DNA from: Purshia tridentata
Lineage: Eukaryota; Streptophyta; Magnoliopsida; Rosales; Rosaceae
Reading direction: 5' to 3'
Length of the DNA: 64,000 nt
Assembly: GCA_003254885.1 (NCBI GenBank)
Contig: QANT01001303.1
Coordinates: 1-64,000, forward strand
Positions within the stretch are counted from its first letter, which is position 1. Each line of letters begins with the position of its first letter. Positions 36,771 to 50,215 of the stretch are shown one piece after another. Below the pieces are notes generated by a model. That model did not search any database and was not told the origin of the DNA. It worked only from the letters and a program-made list of their open reading frames with translations. A program made the position numbers and the translations under genes.

Positions 36771-36972
36771 ATATATAAAATATTGTATCAAGCTGTATCA
36801 TTAATAATCGAGTGAATTCTCAAGTAAAAATATTTTCCAAAATGATTGTACGAGAATATAAAATGTCAGAATATATATAAAATATGGTATCAAGCTGTAT
36901 CATTAATAATCGAGTGAATTCTCAAGTAAAAATATTGTCCAAAATGATTGTACGAGAATATAAAATGTCAGA
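36771..36972. repeat. Two-copy tandem duplication, about 101 bp
   Basis: ATATATAAAATATTGTATCA (36,771) and its near copy with ATATGG (36,873) both continue through AGCTGTATCATTAATAATCG and AATGATTGTACGAGAATATA to AAATGTCAGA. Only a few differences. Confidence 0.85.
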
Positions 36973-38004
36973 TATTTAGAAGAAAAATTATCCAATCCAT
37001 CTATTTAATTCTTTTAAATAACACCAATTTAAGGAGTGGTAGCTTTGTTCCAAATGTAAATAGTTTTTCATTAATTATTATTTGAAGATATATCTTGTTG
37101 TATGAGATTGAAAACTCAAAATATGAGACAAAACCTTGAAATTGCGAAAAGCTTGGCTTTATTACCACGAAGGTGTTTATATGGGGCCTATAATCGACCA
37201 CCTACATGCTTTTGCAAACCAGAAGAACTCAATTTGATTCGATTGCCTAATTTTCTAGCTCCACCACCTTGTTCATATTCCATTTTTGTACCTAATTTTA
37301 ATGTTTTTGCTCTAGGGGAAAGGCTTCTGCGAATGTACCACTAAAATATATAATCTTTTATTTTCTTTGCACCGAAAAAAATATTATTATTATTTGTTTT
37401 TTCTAGGGGATGATCGTAGAATGATGAGGACAGAAAATTAGCCAGACTATGTTTTAGGAAGTCAATAGATTTATAATTTAATACCATTGAGTTGTCCTTT
37501 ACATGGACAAAATCGTGTAGGCATGTTTTGAGCAGTAACCATGCATGCATGTGAGTGAAGAATATGGTGTAAAGATTAAAGAGATCGATCAAGAAATATA
37601 TGGTGGTTGATTTATCAGAGACTATGACTAAACCCTTCCTTCACCCAAAGTGATTGTCGTTGTTACTCAACTTTGGGATCCCAAAAAATTTAAACTATTA
37701 TATACAATTACTCAATAATGTATATCAAATTACTATTTTATTTTACATATACGCGTGCTTTATTTTGTACATAAAAAAGTAATTGTCTATAGATAATATA
37801 AAAATGTGCAAGACGAAGGTTGAGAATTTCAAATGTATGACCTACAATAAGATCGAACTCTTATATTTTATTACATATTAAACAACTTCTAAGCATTAAA
37901 ACTTTAACTGCGAGATGAACAATACATATCAAACTAGTTTCTAAACATGTTTGATATGTTTCTTTTGGGATTAATTTTCATGGTCCCCCACCTCCAAAAG
38001 TGAG

Positions 38005-38028
38005 GAGAGAGAGAGAGAGAGAGAGAGG
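38005..38028. repeat. GA microsatellite
   Basis: About 12 GA units; no gene nearby. Confidence 0.85.
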
Positions 38029-38344
38029 TCAAAGGCACGATTGTAGACCTGTACCAAGTACCAACCAAAATGAAGAATCTACCAACACCATATATAACAA
38101 CAATAACACCATGTCGTTTTCGCTTACTTACGCCATAATACCTTGTCGTTTTCACTTACCAACGCAATGTTTCAAAGCATTACGTAACCAGGGGTTTGCT
38201 TTTCTTCCAAGTCTAGGGACTCTAGTCCAATACAGTTTCGATTCTTAATGGGATATCATCTGATGCATGTGTTTTATAGAGGCTTTGTAGCTTGCCAAAT
38301 CTAAACTTCACCTCGGTAACTATCACAAACATCAAAATCATTTG

Positions 38345-38615
38345 TTTAAGACTTATTTGTAGTTTTGTTCTTGAAACTAATTTTATTTTTCACTTTGTCC
38401 TCTAAAAGTTAAATCTTTCAACTTTGTCCTCCAAATTCTCTGAAGTCTGCACTTTCATCTACATTCGCAACATCATTTATTATTTGGAGTTTTAGAATTT
38501 TATTTTGATTTATCTTTATATGATTGTAAGAAAAAAATGTATTGTTTCAAAATGAGTAAAAGATTACTAATTTTAACGAAAGTTTGACGGATCAAAAGTC
38601 CAACCAAAGTTGAAT
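38345..38615. mobile_element. Diverged relative of the 40,004-40,407 MITE-like element
   Basis: Shares with 40,020-40,260, in the same order: a TTTTCACTTT-rich start, AAGTTAAATCTTTCAACTTT, CATCTACA...GGAGTTTTAGA, a TTTATATGATTGTAAG-like stretch, and GATCAAAAGTCCAACCAAA against GTTAAAAGTCGGATCAAAA. The right inverted-repeat end is not evident, so this copy is truncated or strongly diverged. Confidence 0.45.
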
Positions 38616-39513
38616 TGATCACAATCTAGCATCGATAGTCTACACAAGCTTTTGGAATTGAGTGAGCTATGGATTGGGATTATAATGGTTAAGCTTTTTG
38701 TCGAAGTTGGTTGAGAATTTTGAATGGGTAAAGGGGCTGCAGGTGCATGGTGGCTTTTTTCGACCTGTGGGTTCTTCAATGTTGTTTGGGTTTTGCTTAT
38801 TGGGTTCACTAATTCTCTCGTCATAATGATCATACTATGAAGTTGCCCACTTATATTTTTCTATTTTTTTGGTGAAAGTATTTTTCTATTTTCATATTAA
38901 AATATTAAGACAAAAACACTTTATTGCACTACCTAAAAATTGAGAGAATTTTTTATTAAAAACATGTAGTGGTGAGTCTAATTTCTTATAAAATTTATTT
39001 GTTATTTTGAAACTTAATATTTTGCATTAGTATATGATGATGTGGTTTAACGGTTCTATGTAAGTTTTTATTTTAAACTTAAATAACATTGTTATTTCTA
39101 ATATAGAGAGTACGATGATTCACGTAAATTTTTCTCTTAAAAACTTACTGCATTTCTTTGAAGAATTGCAAATAACTCTTTACTATTGTAAGAGTACATT
39201 ATTTGCACTTCTCCAAACAGGTGCAACAATACAATTAGAGAGATTCTCACGCACCTCTTTGAACATTACAACTATGGCAATGTTACCTGTACTCCTTTAT
39301 AATTAGGGAGTGCAAAATCACCTAAAAAATGGCACTTGTATGCTCCTGAACCTGGTCTATTAGGCCCAGAAAGCAAAATTTCCTGGTCAAATTGCACAGT
39401 TTGTGTGATTGAAGTATTGGTACCAGTCTGCCAGACAAAGTATTTATCTTTACTTGAATGGTGTGTACCAGTTAAAGTTGCAGGCAGTACAAATTTCTTC
39501 TTCACAACACATT

Positions 39514-39517
<4 letters not shown>

Positions 39518-39544
<27 letters not shown>
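39518..39544. repeat. GA microsatellite
   Basis: About 13 GA units. The surrounding open frames on both strands are shadows of the repeat and not supported as genes. Confidence 0.85.
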
Positions 39545-40003
39545 TGATTGGCCCCCTATCAGGCAAAGTTTGGTGGAGGCAGCATTCATTATGATTTTTA
39601 ATTTGACAACAAACTATTTGGCAATGTACAAAGACAGATCACATTACTTAAGTTGAAATGCCAAAAGCACATTTCCAGAAACACCCTCAAGTTACATTGA
39701 ATACATATACAACAATGGAAAAGTTCAATTTAAAATATAAGAGTCATTCTTCTGCTTATGTTCTGTTTATGAAATGGCATGCTTACCTACACAAAAATGT
39801 TTTGGGATAGAAAAGTGTCTTCTTAAAGAAACACCTTTACATGCATATGTTTTCTTAAGAAACACTTACAAACAAAGTACAAACAAACAAACGGCGTGCA
39901 ATCCCCAATAAATTATATATATTAAGTTAATTCCAATATTTGTACCTAGGTAAAGAATAAAGATTTAGGTTTTAAGTTGAAAACTTTAATGTATGTTAAA
40001 TCT

Positions 40004-40407
40004 TAAGCTTATTAGCATAAATACTCCCTAAAACTTTTTTTTTTCATTTTATCCCCTTAAAATTAAATCTTTTCACTTTACTTTCGAACTTTACATCATC
40101 ATCTATACCTTCGACTCTATCAATTATCTAGAGTTTTAGAGCTCTGTTTTAAATAATATTTATATAGTTATAAAGAGAAGATACATAAATTCAAAACGAA
40201 TATAAAATTGTTGAATTTGGTAGAAATTTAATGGGTTAAAAGTCGGATCAAAATTGAGATAAAAACTTAACTAATAAATGAAATTGATGAAACTTGATTA
40301 TTGTGAGTCATTTCTAAAGTTTGAGAAACAAAGTGGAATAATTTAACCTTAAGATAGTAAAATAAAGATAAAAAGTAAATTTCAAAGAAAATTTAGGCGA
40401 ATAAGCC
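40004..40407. mobile_element. MITE-like element with inverted ends and target duplication
   Basis: 404 bp, non-coding. The left end (AAGCTTATTAGCATAAAT...) matches the reverse complement of the right end (AGGCTTATTCGCCTAAAT...), and the similarity continues inward for some 80 bp with gaps (…TTTATCCCCTTAAAATTAAA against TTTACTATCTTAAGGTTAAA). It is flanked by the 7-base direct repeat TAAATCT (39,997-40,003 and 40,408-40,414). No transposase frame, so non-autonomous; the superfamily is undetermined (a 7-9 bp duplication would fit Mutator- or hAT-type). Confidence 0.65.
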
Positions 40408-40504
40408 TAAATCTGAATTAAACCTAAAATGAGCTTTGATGGAGCACCCCATATAGATCACGTAGTCCTCTGTCCCACTAAGACAATTGCAAGTAACAGG
40501 GCTT

Positions 40505-40618
40505 GTGAGCATATTTGGTTCTGGTACTAATCAGTCTTGGCTCTCTCTCTCTCTCTCTCTCTCGTGAGCATATTTGGTTCTGGTACTAATCAGTCTTGGC
40601 TCTCTCTCTCTCTCTCTT
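40505..40618. repeat. 59-bp tandem duplication with CT tails
   Basis: GTGAGCATATTTGGTTCTGG ... CAGTCTTGG followed by CT repeats occurs at 40,505 and 40,564. The copies are identical apart from CT number, so this is a very recent duplication or an assembly echo. Confidence 0.85.
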
Positions 40619-42096
40619 AATTAAAAGAGAGAATCATCCACCTCAAATGGAATCCAATGTGCTACCACCACAACCACCTTGGCATATTATTGACTCATCA
40701 GTCATCACACATCATCAGCACGTGACCAACATAATATATAAGCAGATGGGTACTAATAATATATGCTGTGTACTTTAATTCATGTGCTTAATTACAGAAT
40801 CAAATCTTCTAAGTACAAGTCCTTTGATGAGTGAGTAATGAAGTTATTGATGATCATTCAGATAATAATTACCTGGTCTATCCATCAATCATGCAATGAA
40901 CAATGTCAGTACCAAGACTCTGTTCTATACAAGGATGAAGAACAAAAGCAACTTCATTTATTTTTTGGCTCAACAAATAATGGTGGCATGATCATGTGCT
41001 CTACTTGCTAAAGAGACTACTTCTTGTACTGTGGCTTCTCATGCTCATGGGATGAGACTAAATGTACAATATTACCCCTATATGTATACATAATATAGTT
41101 AATATATGGAGTTATAATTAGGGAAATTTTTTCACAAGGTTCTGTCTCCAATTTTTTTTTTTGGCCAAGTGTTTTGTCTCCAATTTGAGTACTCCAAAAC
41201 CCCACCAATTTCCTATGCTGTGTGTACTGGTTGTCTTGTACATACCACGTGCCATGAACGTGAATAAAAGTTACTATTTTTCAAAAGTAAATTGACCTTT
41301 CAATACTTTATAAATGCATCATGAAATCCAAGGAGAAATGGGTTTTCTGATGATCTATGTTTGCTTGGTTGTTAATTTTGTTTATGTATATATTTGGTTG
41401 TCAAAATCTAGTTTAAGGGAAAATTGAATATTTTATTCTTCCCAACAAGGAGTATTTATAAAGAACATAATACATACAGCATAGGTTTTGTAAGCTTAAC
41501 ATGAAACAAAAACGAAACGCTAAGCTGTCTAACCATAATGATAAGTATCTCTCACCTCATACATATTTTTTTATAATTTGATATGTTGTATAATTATATT
41601 ATTAGAGTTTTAATTATGAATTAAAATTATATTAATCGATTTAAATAGAATATACATAACCTTTTCTTATTAGTCTGATCCATCAGAGAGCTAGGGAGAG
41701 AGTAGAGACAGAGAGAGAGAACTTTTTTATTTTTATCTAAAAAATTAAAAATAAAATTGGTATAATGATATTGTGTGATGGATAATTAAATAGATTGGTA
41801 CTTGGAAGGCAAATCGAATTTACCTTACTAATAATAGAGACAGCCAACTACATGACATTAATACGCCTAACATCATCAGCAAGGATTTGAGAAAGTTGCA
41901 AGACCTTGAATATTTATTCCAGAAGTCACAACAGAAGATTGCAAACTAGTGAATAAATATGCGATTTGACCAATCTAAACATGTGACAGGCATTGTCTTG
42001 AAACCATTACTCTATCTTCCATGGTTGACGTTAATTTTGAAAATCACCCTTTTACAAAACGCTTCAGTTTCAGTGGGCTCTGTGTGTGGCACTGTT

Positions 42097-42097
<1 letters not shown>

Positions 42098-42145
<48 letters not shown>
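42098..42145. repeat. CT microsatellite, 24 units
   Basis: The longest dinucleotide run in the window, followed by TATATATAG. Open frames across it on both strands are artefacts of the repeat. Confidence 0.9.
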
Positions 42146-42156
<11 letters not shown>

Positions 42157-44040
42157 GTATATATGGGAAGCAGGTTTTACAGAGAGTACACTGCAAGAAA
42201 GAGGTGTACTCCATCTGGGTTGTAAGCATGTGAAAAAGTAAGTATATATTATCCTGATGTCTTCCTTCAAGTAAGAACTAAAAGCTATCTGTAATTGATG
42301 AAAGAGTGACTAAGACTCAGATCAATGAGAGTCAACAATCACTTTCACTTTCTCTCTGAACCTCTCTCTCTGAGTACTCTGCTGAAACCCCTCACATCAA
42401 GATGGGGGTGGGGGGCAAACTGCCATGAAATCTTGTTGAAAAGAATTTTAAGGTTTTATCATTTCTTTAATCAAATAAATATGTACCTCTTTTGATTCCT
42501 ATGTTCAAAACAGAAACCCTAGCTCTAAGATAGGGATGACCCAGCACTAAGAAGATTGTGTGTGTCAATAGTTTTATCCCAAAAAGTTCATATAACTTAT
42601 AATATTGAGGCAATTGGGTTTGGTGTTCTGAACTTGGGGTGAGTGATTAAAATTATAATAACACACAAAAGTTGAAGTCAAATAAAGGATCAAAGCTAGA
42701 GTGAGAATATACACTGCCCCACCAATATCTTTAGAGCTTAAAGTATTGGGAACTTTGTGCAGGGTGTTGCTGATTGAGGATCTCCTTTTCTTCCACTCAC
42801 CACATATATATAAGTGAACAACAATGAATCATAATGTTCTTATGGAAATATGGGAAAGTTTGAGGACTGTAGAACCCAAATTCCCCAAAATCCATATATA
42901 AATTACTGGAATTATGTGAGGGGATGATAATTTTCATGCTACTGGCTACTGGCTAGTACTGCACTTGAATGTGGAATGTGGGTCTCACTGTAAGGACACT
43001 TATTAATGGGCTTAGCTGGACCCATATGCATTAGATACATCACATAATTAAAAGAAGGCAATAAGGGGACCATCACTACTGCATCACAATTATACAGAGA
43101 ATGAACTGAAATACAGCAAGGTTTATTAAGCATGGATCTATTCCCACTCATCCATAAGCTTCTTGCACTTCTTTTGTGAGTGCTTTAAAAGTGATAAATT
43201 ATTAATTTTGGAGTGCATGAGGATAAACTAGGAAGTGCAATAACACATTCCTTATCTAAAATTCCAAATTGAACTACAAAAAGTGATAGTTAAGTTCACC
43301 TTGAAATTCATCACATATTCAGTCAGCTTATTTTGCAGCACAAAACTAAGCAATGGCATCAATATTGTTAAGAAAATGTAATTTTCAAGAGCATAAATCA
43401 CATTGTTTTCTGATACTAGTAATTGGGATGTTGAAATTCATGAAAAGGATGATCATTTTCCAAAGGGACCGGTACCAACTAGTTCAAATCATGCATGAAA
43501 TCATTTTATGTTTACATAAAGTCTCATCATTGGCTTGTAATGGATATAACACAATTATACCATGCTACATTTACATGAGCTTTGATGGAAAAAGAAAAGA
43601 AAAAAAAAGTAGTAATAAATTGTTTGTTTGGTGTTGCACTCAATTAGCCAGACTCATCTTATATTTCGTAAATTTCCTTTTCCATAATACTCTGCAAATT
43701 ACAAGAATCATTCTCGGGATTTCTGGGCCTGGCAATGGACAAAGACAGACAACAATATGAAGCAGAAGATGAGTCCCATGCTATTGTTATTCACTCTAAA
43801 ACTTCAAAAGAGAAAAGGGAAAATAAGAAAAAGACAGCCAAAAGAAAACGACCCAACTCTATAATTGCTTGTCCTTTGCTTTATACCCACTTGAGAATTG
43901 ACATTGATTTTGATTATTATATATATGATACAGAAACGGTAAGAAGTGAAAACAAAAGAAAATGTGCATGGATAATTGGATATTCATAATAGTTAGTAAC
44001 AATAATAAGAGTGAGAGTGGGAATAAGATCTAAAATGAAT

Positions 44041-44277
44041 TTTTTTTTTTGTTGTTGTTATGTTAGAGGAATCGAACCGAACCCTAAATCTAGTCTAATC
44101 CTAATTCTTACCCCACCCACCCCAAGGGCTTTTTCATTTCTTTCTCTAAACGTAAGATTTCTAAAATATTTTTTTTTTTTGTTATGTTAGAGGAATCGAA
44201 CTGAACCCTAAATCTAGTCTAATCCTAATTCTTACCTCACCTACCCCAAGGGCTTTTTCATTTCTTTCTCTAAACGT
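44041..44277. repeat. Two-copy tandem duplication, about 127 bp
   Basis: Poly-T, then GTTATGTTAGAGGAATCGAA ... CTAATCCTAATTCTTACC ... GGGCTTTTTCATTTCTTTCT, ending TCTAAACG, occurs at about 44,041-44,155 and 44,170-44,276. Differences are few (for example CCCACCCACC against TCACCTACC). Confidence 0.85.
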
Positions 44278-45139
44278 TGTGTGTATGTATTTCTCCATTG
44301 TCATGTCATGTTCGAATGAGAGCATTTTGAGCTTGTGACAAGTGCCACTTTAAGTCATCTAAATTGTTTAATTATTCGTATCAAATACATAATATAAATC
44401 CCACCCGTTTGTTAAATTTAATATGTAGGTTCACATCATGTCCTAAATTAATTGCCCCACATATTTAAGATAAAAAACAAAAAACAAAAAAAAAAGTTAC
44501 TCGGCTTCTTGTAGGACTACATCACAAGCATTAGATTGGTTGTTTAACTGAAAAAGGGTTATGGCCCTTTATCTTTAGTTCTTTGACCAGTAGATAAGTT
44601 GAGATGAAAACTCAAAAGTTCAAAGAACACAAGCACGCACGCCCACATGCAAGCAAAGGAAGATGAAAGTGAAACATCACCAATAAGAACACAATTGCCA
44701 ATGGAAAAAGAAAAAAAAATCTAAAATAATTCAAACCCTAATAGCTTCTCACATAAGAGGAAAAGAAATTAAAGCCACAATGCACTGAGGCAGGTACATT
44801 GGCTGTTTGGACCATTCAAGAATGGTGGTGGTGAGGGGAGCCTTTCAAAGTTAGGTGCTTTGATGGGTTTATGATTGGCCCCAGCAGCTAGCCCCCTGCA
44901 ACTCTCACACACCATCAAATGAATAGCTATCCAAACCCCAAAAGAAAATAAATCCAAATCACCTTTCATCTAATATATACTACTAATTAATTGTCTCCCA
45001 GTGGCACCTACATGCATGATCAGTGTTTGAAGCGCAGTTCTGTCATGTCATCTTTAACTTTACAAATTTTGAAGACTGTCTGCTGCAAACAGATAAGGGA
45101 GCTACTTCCAAGCAGCATTGTTTCAAAACATTGAATGAA

Positions 45140-45299
45140 GATCTACAAAATGGGGAATTGAGATGATGACTAAAGGGGAATTGAGATGATGACTAAAGGG
45201 GATTTAAAATAATAATAATAATAATTTGTTTTTTTTTTTTTTTTGTCTTCCTTGCATTGTGANGTTTTTTTTTTTTTTTGGTCTTCCTTGCATTGTGAG
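45140..45299. repeat. Nested short tandem duplications with an N
   Basis: GGGGAATTGAGATGATGACT is doubled at about 45,152-45,200 with a 24-base period. Poly-T followed by GTCTTCCTTGCATTGTGA is doubled at about 45,229-45,299, with an N at 45,263 at the junction. The N at the copy boundary suggests the second doubling may be an assembly artefact. Confidence 0.7.
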
Positions 45300-46566
45300 T
45301 ACATGGATGGCTCAAAGTGAGGAATCATCCATTAGAATATCAAATAATAATAATAATAATAATACACCAAACGGAACTTGACCAAATGGATATCTACCAA
45401 GCCTTGAAGGTGAGCAGTCGAACTCATCAACCCACTACAACAGGAAAAGGTAATTATTTGAGAAATCAACTAGAGGACCCAAACGCAAAACTCCCATAAA
45501 AGGCCACTTTGATATACAGGGTCTGTTTAGTTTAGCCCACCTAGTATTAATGACTCCCAACTTTTAATGCTATGTGGAGTTGGGAGGATAGAAATTCCTC
45601 AACCACCACCTAAATTGCTACTTTTAGCGTAGTTTCAGTCTCTCTTTCTATAATTGATACATAGAAGAAGGCCAAAACCAGTCACAGAGTCAACACTAGG
45701 CTCTATTTATTCACCTCTCAAATTTCGCCATTATTTTTCACTCTTGGTTACTATTTCTTCCATATATACTATCACAAACACTTACAGCCAAAATGAGTAT
45801 TTGTTTGCATAGCTTTATTATCTGTACCAAATTTTTAACCCACTGGTCACAGCCAGTGCAAATGGTCCAGGTTAGGCCTACTTTCAACTGGCTTCAGCTT
45901 CAGTTGGCCCTAAAACATTGGGCAGGTTGTAAACTAGTAGTAAGCAGTAGGATTCAGCATGGCCTGTTAGGCCAATTGTGTCAAAATTATCCAAACAAAT
46001 AATACTAGTGGGCCTAGCCTACACCCATTTGACAGAAAAAAAAGAAAAAAAAATGGTGAGCCTTGCATATATTTCTTTGGGAGAGATTACAATTTATGAA
46101 CAGCAATTACGTTTGACGAAATATAAAATCACTGAGGTTGAAGATAACAAGTGAGCCAAGTAGTTCATAACCACACTGGTTCCCTAACAAATTGGGATTG
46201 TAGAAGTAGCAGTTGTGCAAATAAGAAAATTATTTTCTATTTCAACTCAGGAAACAAGAAAAATTTACATCTTGAATGCCACTGCAATTCATTCACTGGG
46301 TGCTATCACCAGAAAAACATGTGCACGAGGTAAGTTACAGACATTTTGACTTCAGATGCAGAAATTTGAAGGCATGGCATCCAAAATTTTGCCCTCTGAT
46401 TGACTCCACATAAAGAAGCGACAATATGGAGATGCTAAAGGAAATGGAACAATAGAGCAGAAAAGACGGAGAAGTGGCGGAAGTGTAATATCTCTATATA
46501 TCAGATATCATCAGACTTGTCGATAGATACAAAGGCTTCATTTACACACATAAAATGGTCTTTTTC

Positions 46567-48966
46567 TCAAAAGTAAATGTCAGCTTGCTTTGACTGTGCT
46601 TTGAGATCTTTCAACTTCTTCAATATGTTAGTGAAGTAGTCTTGCAAATATTTCTCGAGTGTAACTATATCTTTTGCATCCACACCAAGAAGAGAGTATG
46701 TCTCGTTCATTGGAACAGAGAAAACAGTATCACTTGTAAGAACCTACAAATGTCAAAATACACCAAAAATAGTATTAGACCTCTCAATTAGAATAAGTAG
46801 TGCTCAAAAAGAAATGCTATTCAAGAAAGCAATGTGCTCTACAATCCTCGAACAGAGAGATATATAGATTAATAAAAAGGAAAATTCATAAACAATTTGT
46901 TTCATGTAAATGACTGTCAAAAGGCAAAATATAGGAATTTACCTCTGAAAATGCCAATCTATCGGCAACGTCATTTGTCCACTCAAAAAGCTTTGTCAGC
47001 TGACGGGTTACTCTCAAGACAGAGACTGGGACTGTAGTAACATTTGCCTCTTGCCCCGCAAACCTTTCACATAATGTTATTACCTAAAAGCAAATGACAC
47101 TATTAAAAGAACCCTAGACCAATGTTCAATGATAATGGGATAAGGTACGGTTGGAGTTGATCTTAAGCTTCAATTTAAATTATTAAAATTAAAGGGGGAA
47201 AAATAATAAGAGGGTTTAATGGTGGTAAATATTGGTATTCACCTCTTGGGTTGTCCATGCACGAGGGCCAGCAAATGTGAGAAGCTTCCCATTAATATTG
47301 TCATTTCGTAAAGCGACAAATGTCAGGCGAGCAACATCCTGATACAAAATGAATATATGTTCAGAAATCATGAGGAGAAGTAATAAAAAATGTATTCAAG
47401 AAATGAATCAGGGAAACAATCTATGCTTAACTAACCTGGGTATCCATGTATGCAATTCTTGTAGGGGCATCTGTTCCCCAAACTGATTTCTCTTCTAATA
47501 TAGGCACTGCATACTGCCCAATAATCCCCTGAGAAAGTGCATAAACAATGCATTTTCACTTATTGTACTAACATCAAAGAGACATTCACAACCAAACACA
47601 AGAAACTGTGACACTTACTTGCATGAATCCACATAATCGAATTATAACGTGATTTAGGCCTGAATCCTGAATAAACTTTTCAGTGCAGTACTTGATCTCC
47701 ATGAGTGGAACTTCAGGATGCTTGTCACAGTTGTGGATGGAAAAGAATACAAATTTTTGGATTCCCATTGCTTTTGCACATTGTATAAGAGCAACTTTTC
47801 CTTCCCAATCTACCTAAATAGAAAAATGGATCAGATAAAGCCAAAAATACAACATACATTATTTAAGTCTTGTAACGTTTTCGGCAACCTATGTATATTA
47901 TCTTCAGTCTCCAAGGACCTTCAATGGAATACGAATACAATAATATCTGAACAGCTATGAACAACTCTAGCTCACATTTACAATGGAAGAAACGGTTAAT
48001 AAAAAGTTACCGTTTTGATGGGCTCTTCTGGACGGCCCGTGGCACAATCAATGACTGTATGAATACCAACCAATGTTGCAGGTATGGTCTCTGGTTTGCT
48101 AAGGTCTGCCTGTTCCAAAATGCATCAGATTTAGTAAGGCACTTGAATACTCTCAAGGAACCAAAACAAATTATCAAACAATCATAGTAGTTAACCACCA
48201 CATGCCACTACCAGGTGCCCATAATGTCTCTGATACTAATAAAGACCAAGAACCCAATATGCATTAAACCTTAAGGAACCAAAATAAAGTGCCAAACAAT
48301 CATAGTAGTTAATTAGCACATGCCACTACTGCATGCCCAAAATCTCTCTGATACTAACAAAGACCAAGAACCCATCAATCCAAAAAACATTAAAACCCAG
48401 AAATTAGAGTGAATATTCAGAAAATGAGAGCAATTTGGGGAAGCACATTGACAACAGTAGCACCCCAATCTCGGAGGAAGTCAGCAGGAGCTGGTCTAGG
48501 CCTAACCAGGCACCTAACATCGTACCCTTCGTCTAGAGCCCGCCTCACAATCTGCCTACCCAGCGTTCCAGTCGCACCCACCACCAGTATACTCGTGGGT
48601 CTCACAGGTGTCCCCGGAGCAAGATTCACAGCCCCAACTCCTCCTCTGGCCGTACATCTCACTAAACCCCGCGTATAACTACCTACAAAACGCAAATGAA
48701 AAATGGTTTATAATCAAATTTGTAGATAAGGGTCGCGAAATCTTTTTTTTTTTTAAGAATAGAAAAATCCAGTAGAATTAAGAAGATGACGAACCGGTAC
48801 TGGTGGAGATTGAAGAAGAAGAAGGAAGTGAAGGGACGAGATGGTCTGGTGCTATACTACGGCACCATGAGAACGCGCCATGCTGTGACGACGTTTTGGC
48901 ATTATGATGATGGATTTTACCGGGTGTTGTTGCCAGCTGTGTTGGGAGCCTACAAGCCATTGCCAT
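46567..48966 (-). CDS. HCF244: HCF244, chloroplast atypical SDR for psbA translation
   Basis: Thylakoid-associated homologue of cyanobacterial Ycf39. With HCF173 and the OHP1/OHP2 proteins it supports psbA (D1) translation and early PSII assembly. Eight exons: 48966-48795, 48682-48447, 48109-48011, 47813-47619, 47528-47436, 47338-47243, 47083-46943, 46743-46567. Sum 1,209 bp, 402 residues. Seen: Ser-rich transit-peptide-like N-terminus ([17 protein letters not shown]...), Rossmann motif [88 protein letters not shown] (the YxxxK-like stretch), [20 protein letters not shown], and a C-terminal [22 protein letters not shown] was chosen over an upstream in-frame Met by similarity to the Arabidopsis start. 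Confidence 0.95.
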
Positions 48967-50215
48967 TTGAGCTGCTACCTCTGTCTGTCTCAGTGACTGA
49001 CTGGCAGACACTCTGTTTTGCAAAAAGAGTCGGAGAGGGAGAGACATGAAACAACGGATCTCAATCTCGCCACGTCGTTCTCCAAAGTGGATTAGGATTT
49101 TTATGCCACGTGTCACAACTCCAGTCATTGGCCCCGACCCATATAAACAAGGTTTCTGTCCATCGACTCCATCCAAGCTCAACTGTTGTATAATATTAAC
49201 GGGCCGGTTCGAGCTAAAGACCAACCCGCTAACCAACTATTGTTTAGGATGACAAAGTGAAAAAAACGTTAAGTTTCAAAAAGAGCAAATTCATAAATAA
49301 GTTTAATTTTTATTCATCTTTTATCCCTTCCCCTATCTTTTCCTTCTTACCTTTGTTTCTTATACATCATAGTTGCACCAATTTTTGTTAGTGGTATTAA
49401 ATAAACAATATTCTTTACAAAATATCTAACATGTTATGTTACTAAATTGTGGATCACCTAATCAATTATTGAAATTGAAAGACCACTAACAAAGGAAAGG
49501 AAGATTATGGGCACATGGCATACGAAACCATGCACGGCAAGAAATATTAAGAGAAACCAATGAACAAATATGCACCAATTGAAGCATGCCAAGAGTAAGA
49601 GAAATTCAAGTTCATAAAATCCATAAAAGAGTAGATATAAATCATGTACAGATTTCGGATCAATTCCACCCTTAAAAAAATATGCATGCTTTTATTGCAT
49701 CACTTTGAAATATTCTGAAACTTGTAAACAATATGAACTATTCGATGGGCCTATTAAAGAACATTTACGGAAAAGGAAAAAAATTGAAGAAAATTAAAGA
49801 TGACTAAAGCCTAAAGTTGTAAAACATCCTAAAACTCTTTTCCTTCTCTCTCCTGTCATATAAACATTCCTGCCTTACGGCAAGAATCATAGAAGAAAAT
49901 GAAAATTAAAGTAGAAGATGTTGTCCCTACTCCCTAGCACACTTTTCGGTGGTTTAATGTTCAAGGTTCAGAATCTGAACTGCCCTGTATTGCGTGCCTC
50001 CGTTTACTGTTACATCCAAAAGCTGAAGCTGCTAAACTGCTGAGGCCTTTATGTACAAAGAGCTTGGTTGTTGTTACTGCCACTTCAATGAAGAAAATCT
50101 TGCGAATAAAAGCAAGCGATCAAAACTGGTTACAGAAAGACCCAAATAATATGTAAAAATTCGTCTACAAGAATCAGCTAACTAGCCAAAATGGCAAAAA
50201 TCCAGTCACCACCAT
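48967..50215. other. Spacer between HCF244 promoter and O-fucosyltransferase 3' end
   Basis: Contains the HCF244 upstream region (AT-rich, a CCACGTGT G-box-like word near 49,105) and presumably the 3' untranslated region of the O-fucosyltransferase. Open frames here are short and unsupported. Confidence 0.4.

Larger units (their letters stand above)
31672..46566. other. 15-kb gene-poor interval
   Basis: The left end is the leader and promoter of the DUF630/632 gene (AGCTC pentamers at 31,675-31,702, GA repeat at 32,032-32,054). The right end is the 3' side of HCF244. Between them I found only repeats, listed separately, and unrecognised AT-rich sequence. About 34,540-34,770 (AGCGTGTCACGTCAACGTGT ... 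CAAAATTCGTAGACCAAAGA) reads like a dispersed repeat fragment, but no second copy is in the window. An open frame at 34,246-34,476 is serine/proline-rich with no family resemblance that I can support. Confidence 0.5.

Noticed and set aside
39272-42270. Open frames containing RERERE or SLSLSL runs
   Set aside because: Translation of GA/CT microsatellites in alternating frames, not protein genes.
31672-46566. Search for retroelements, tRNA genes and known microRNA precursors in the gene-poor interval
   Set aside because: No reverse transcriptase or integrase-like frames, no paired long terminal repeats, no tRNA cloverleaf and no familiar microRNA word were found by eye. A repeat-library search would be needed to exclude short fragments.
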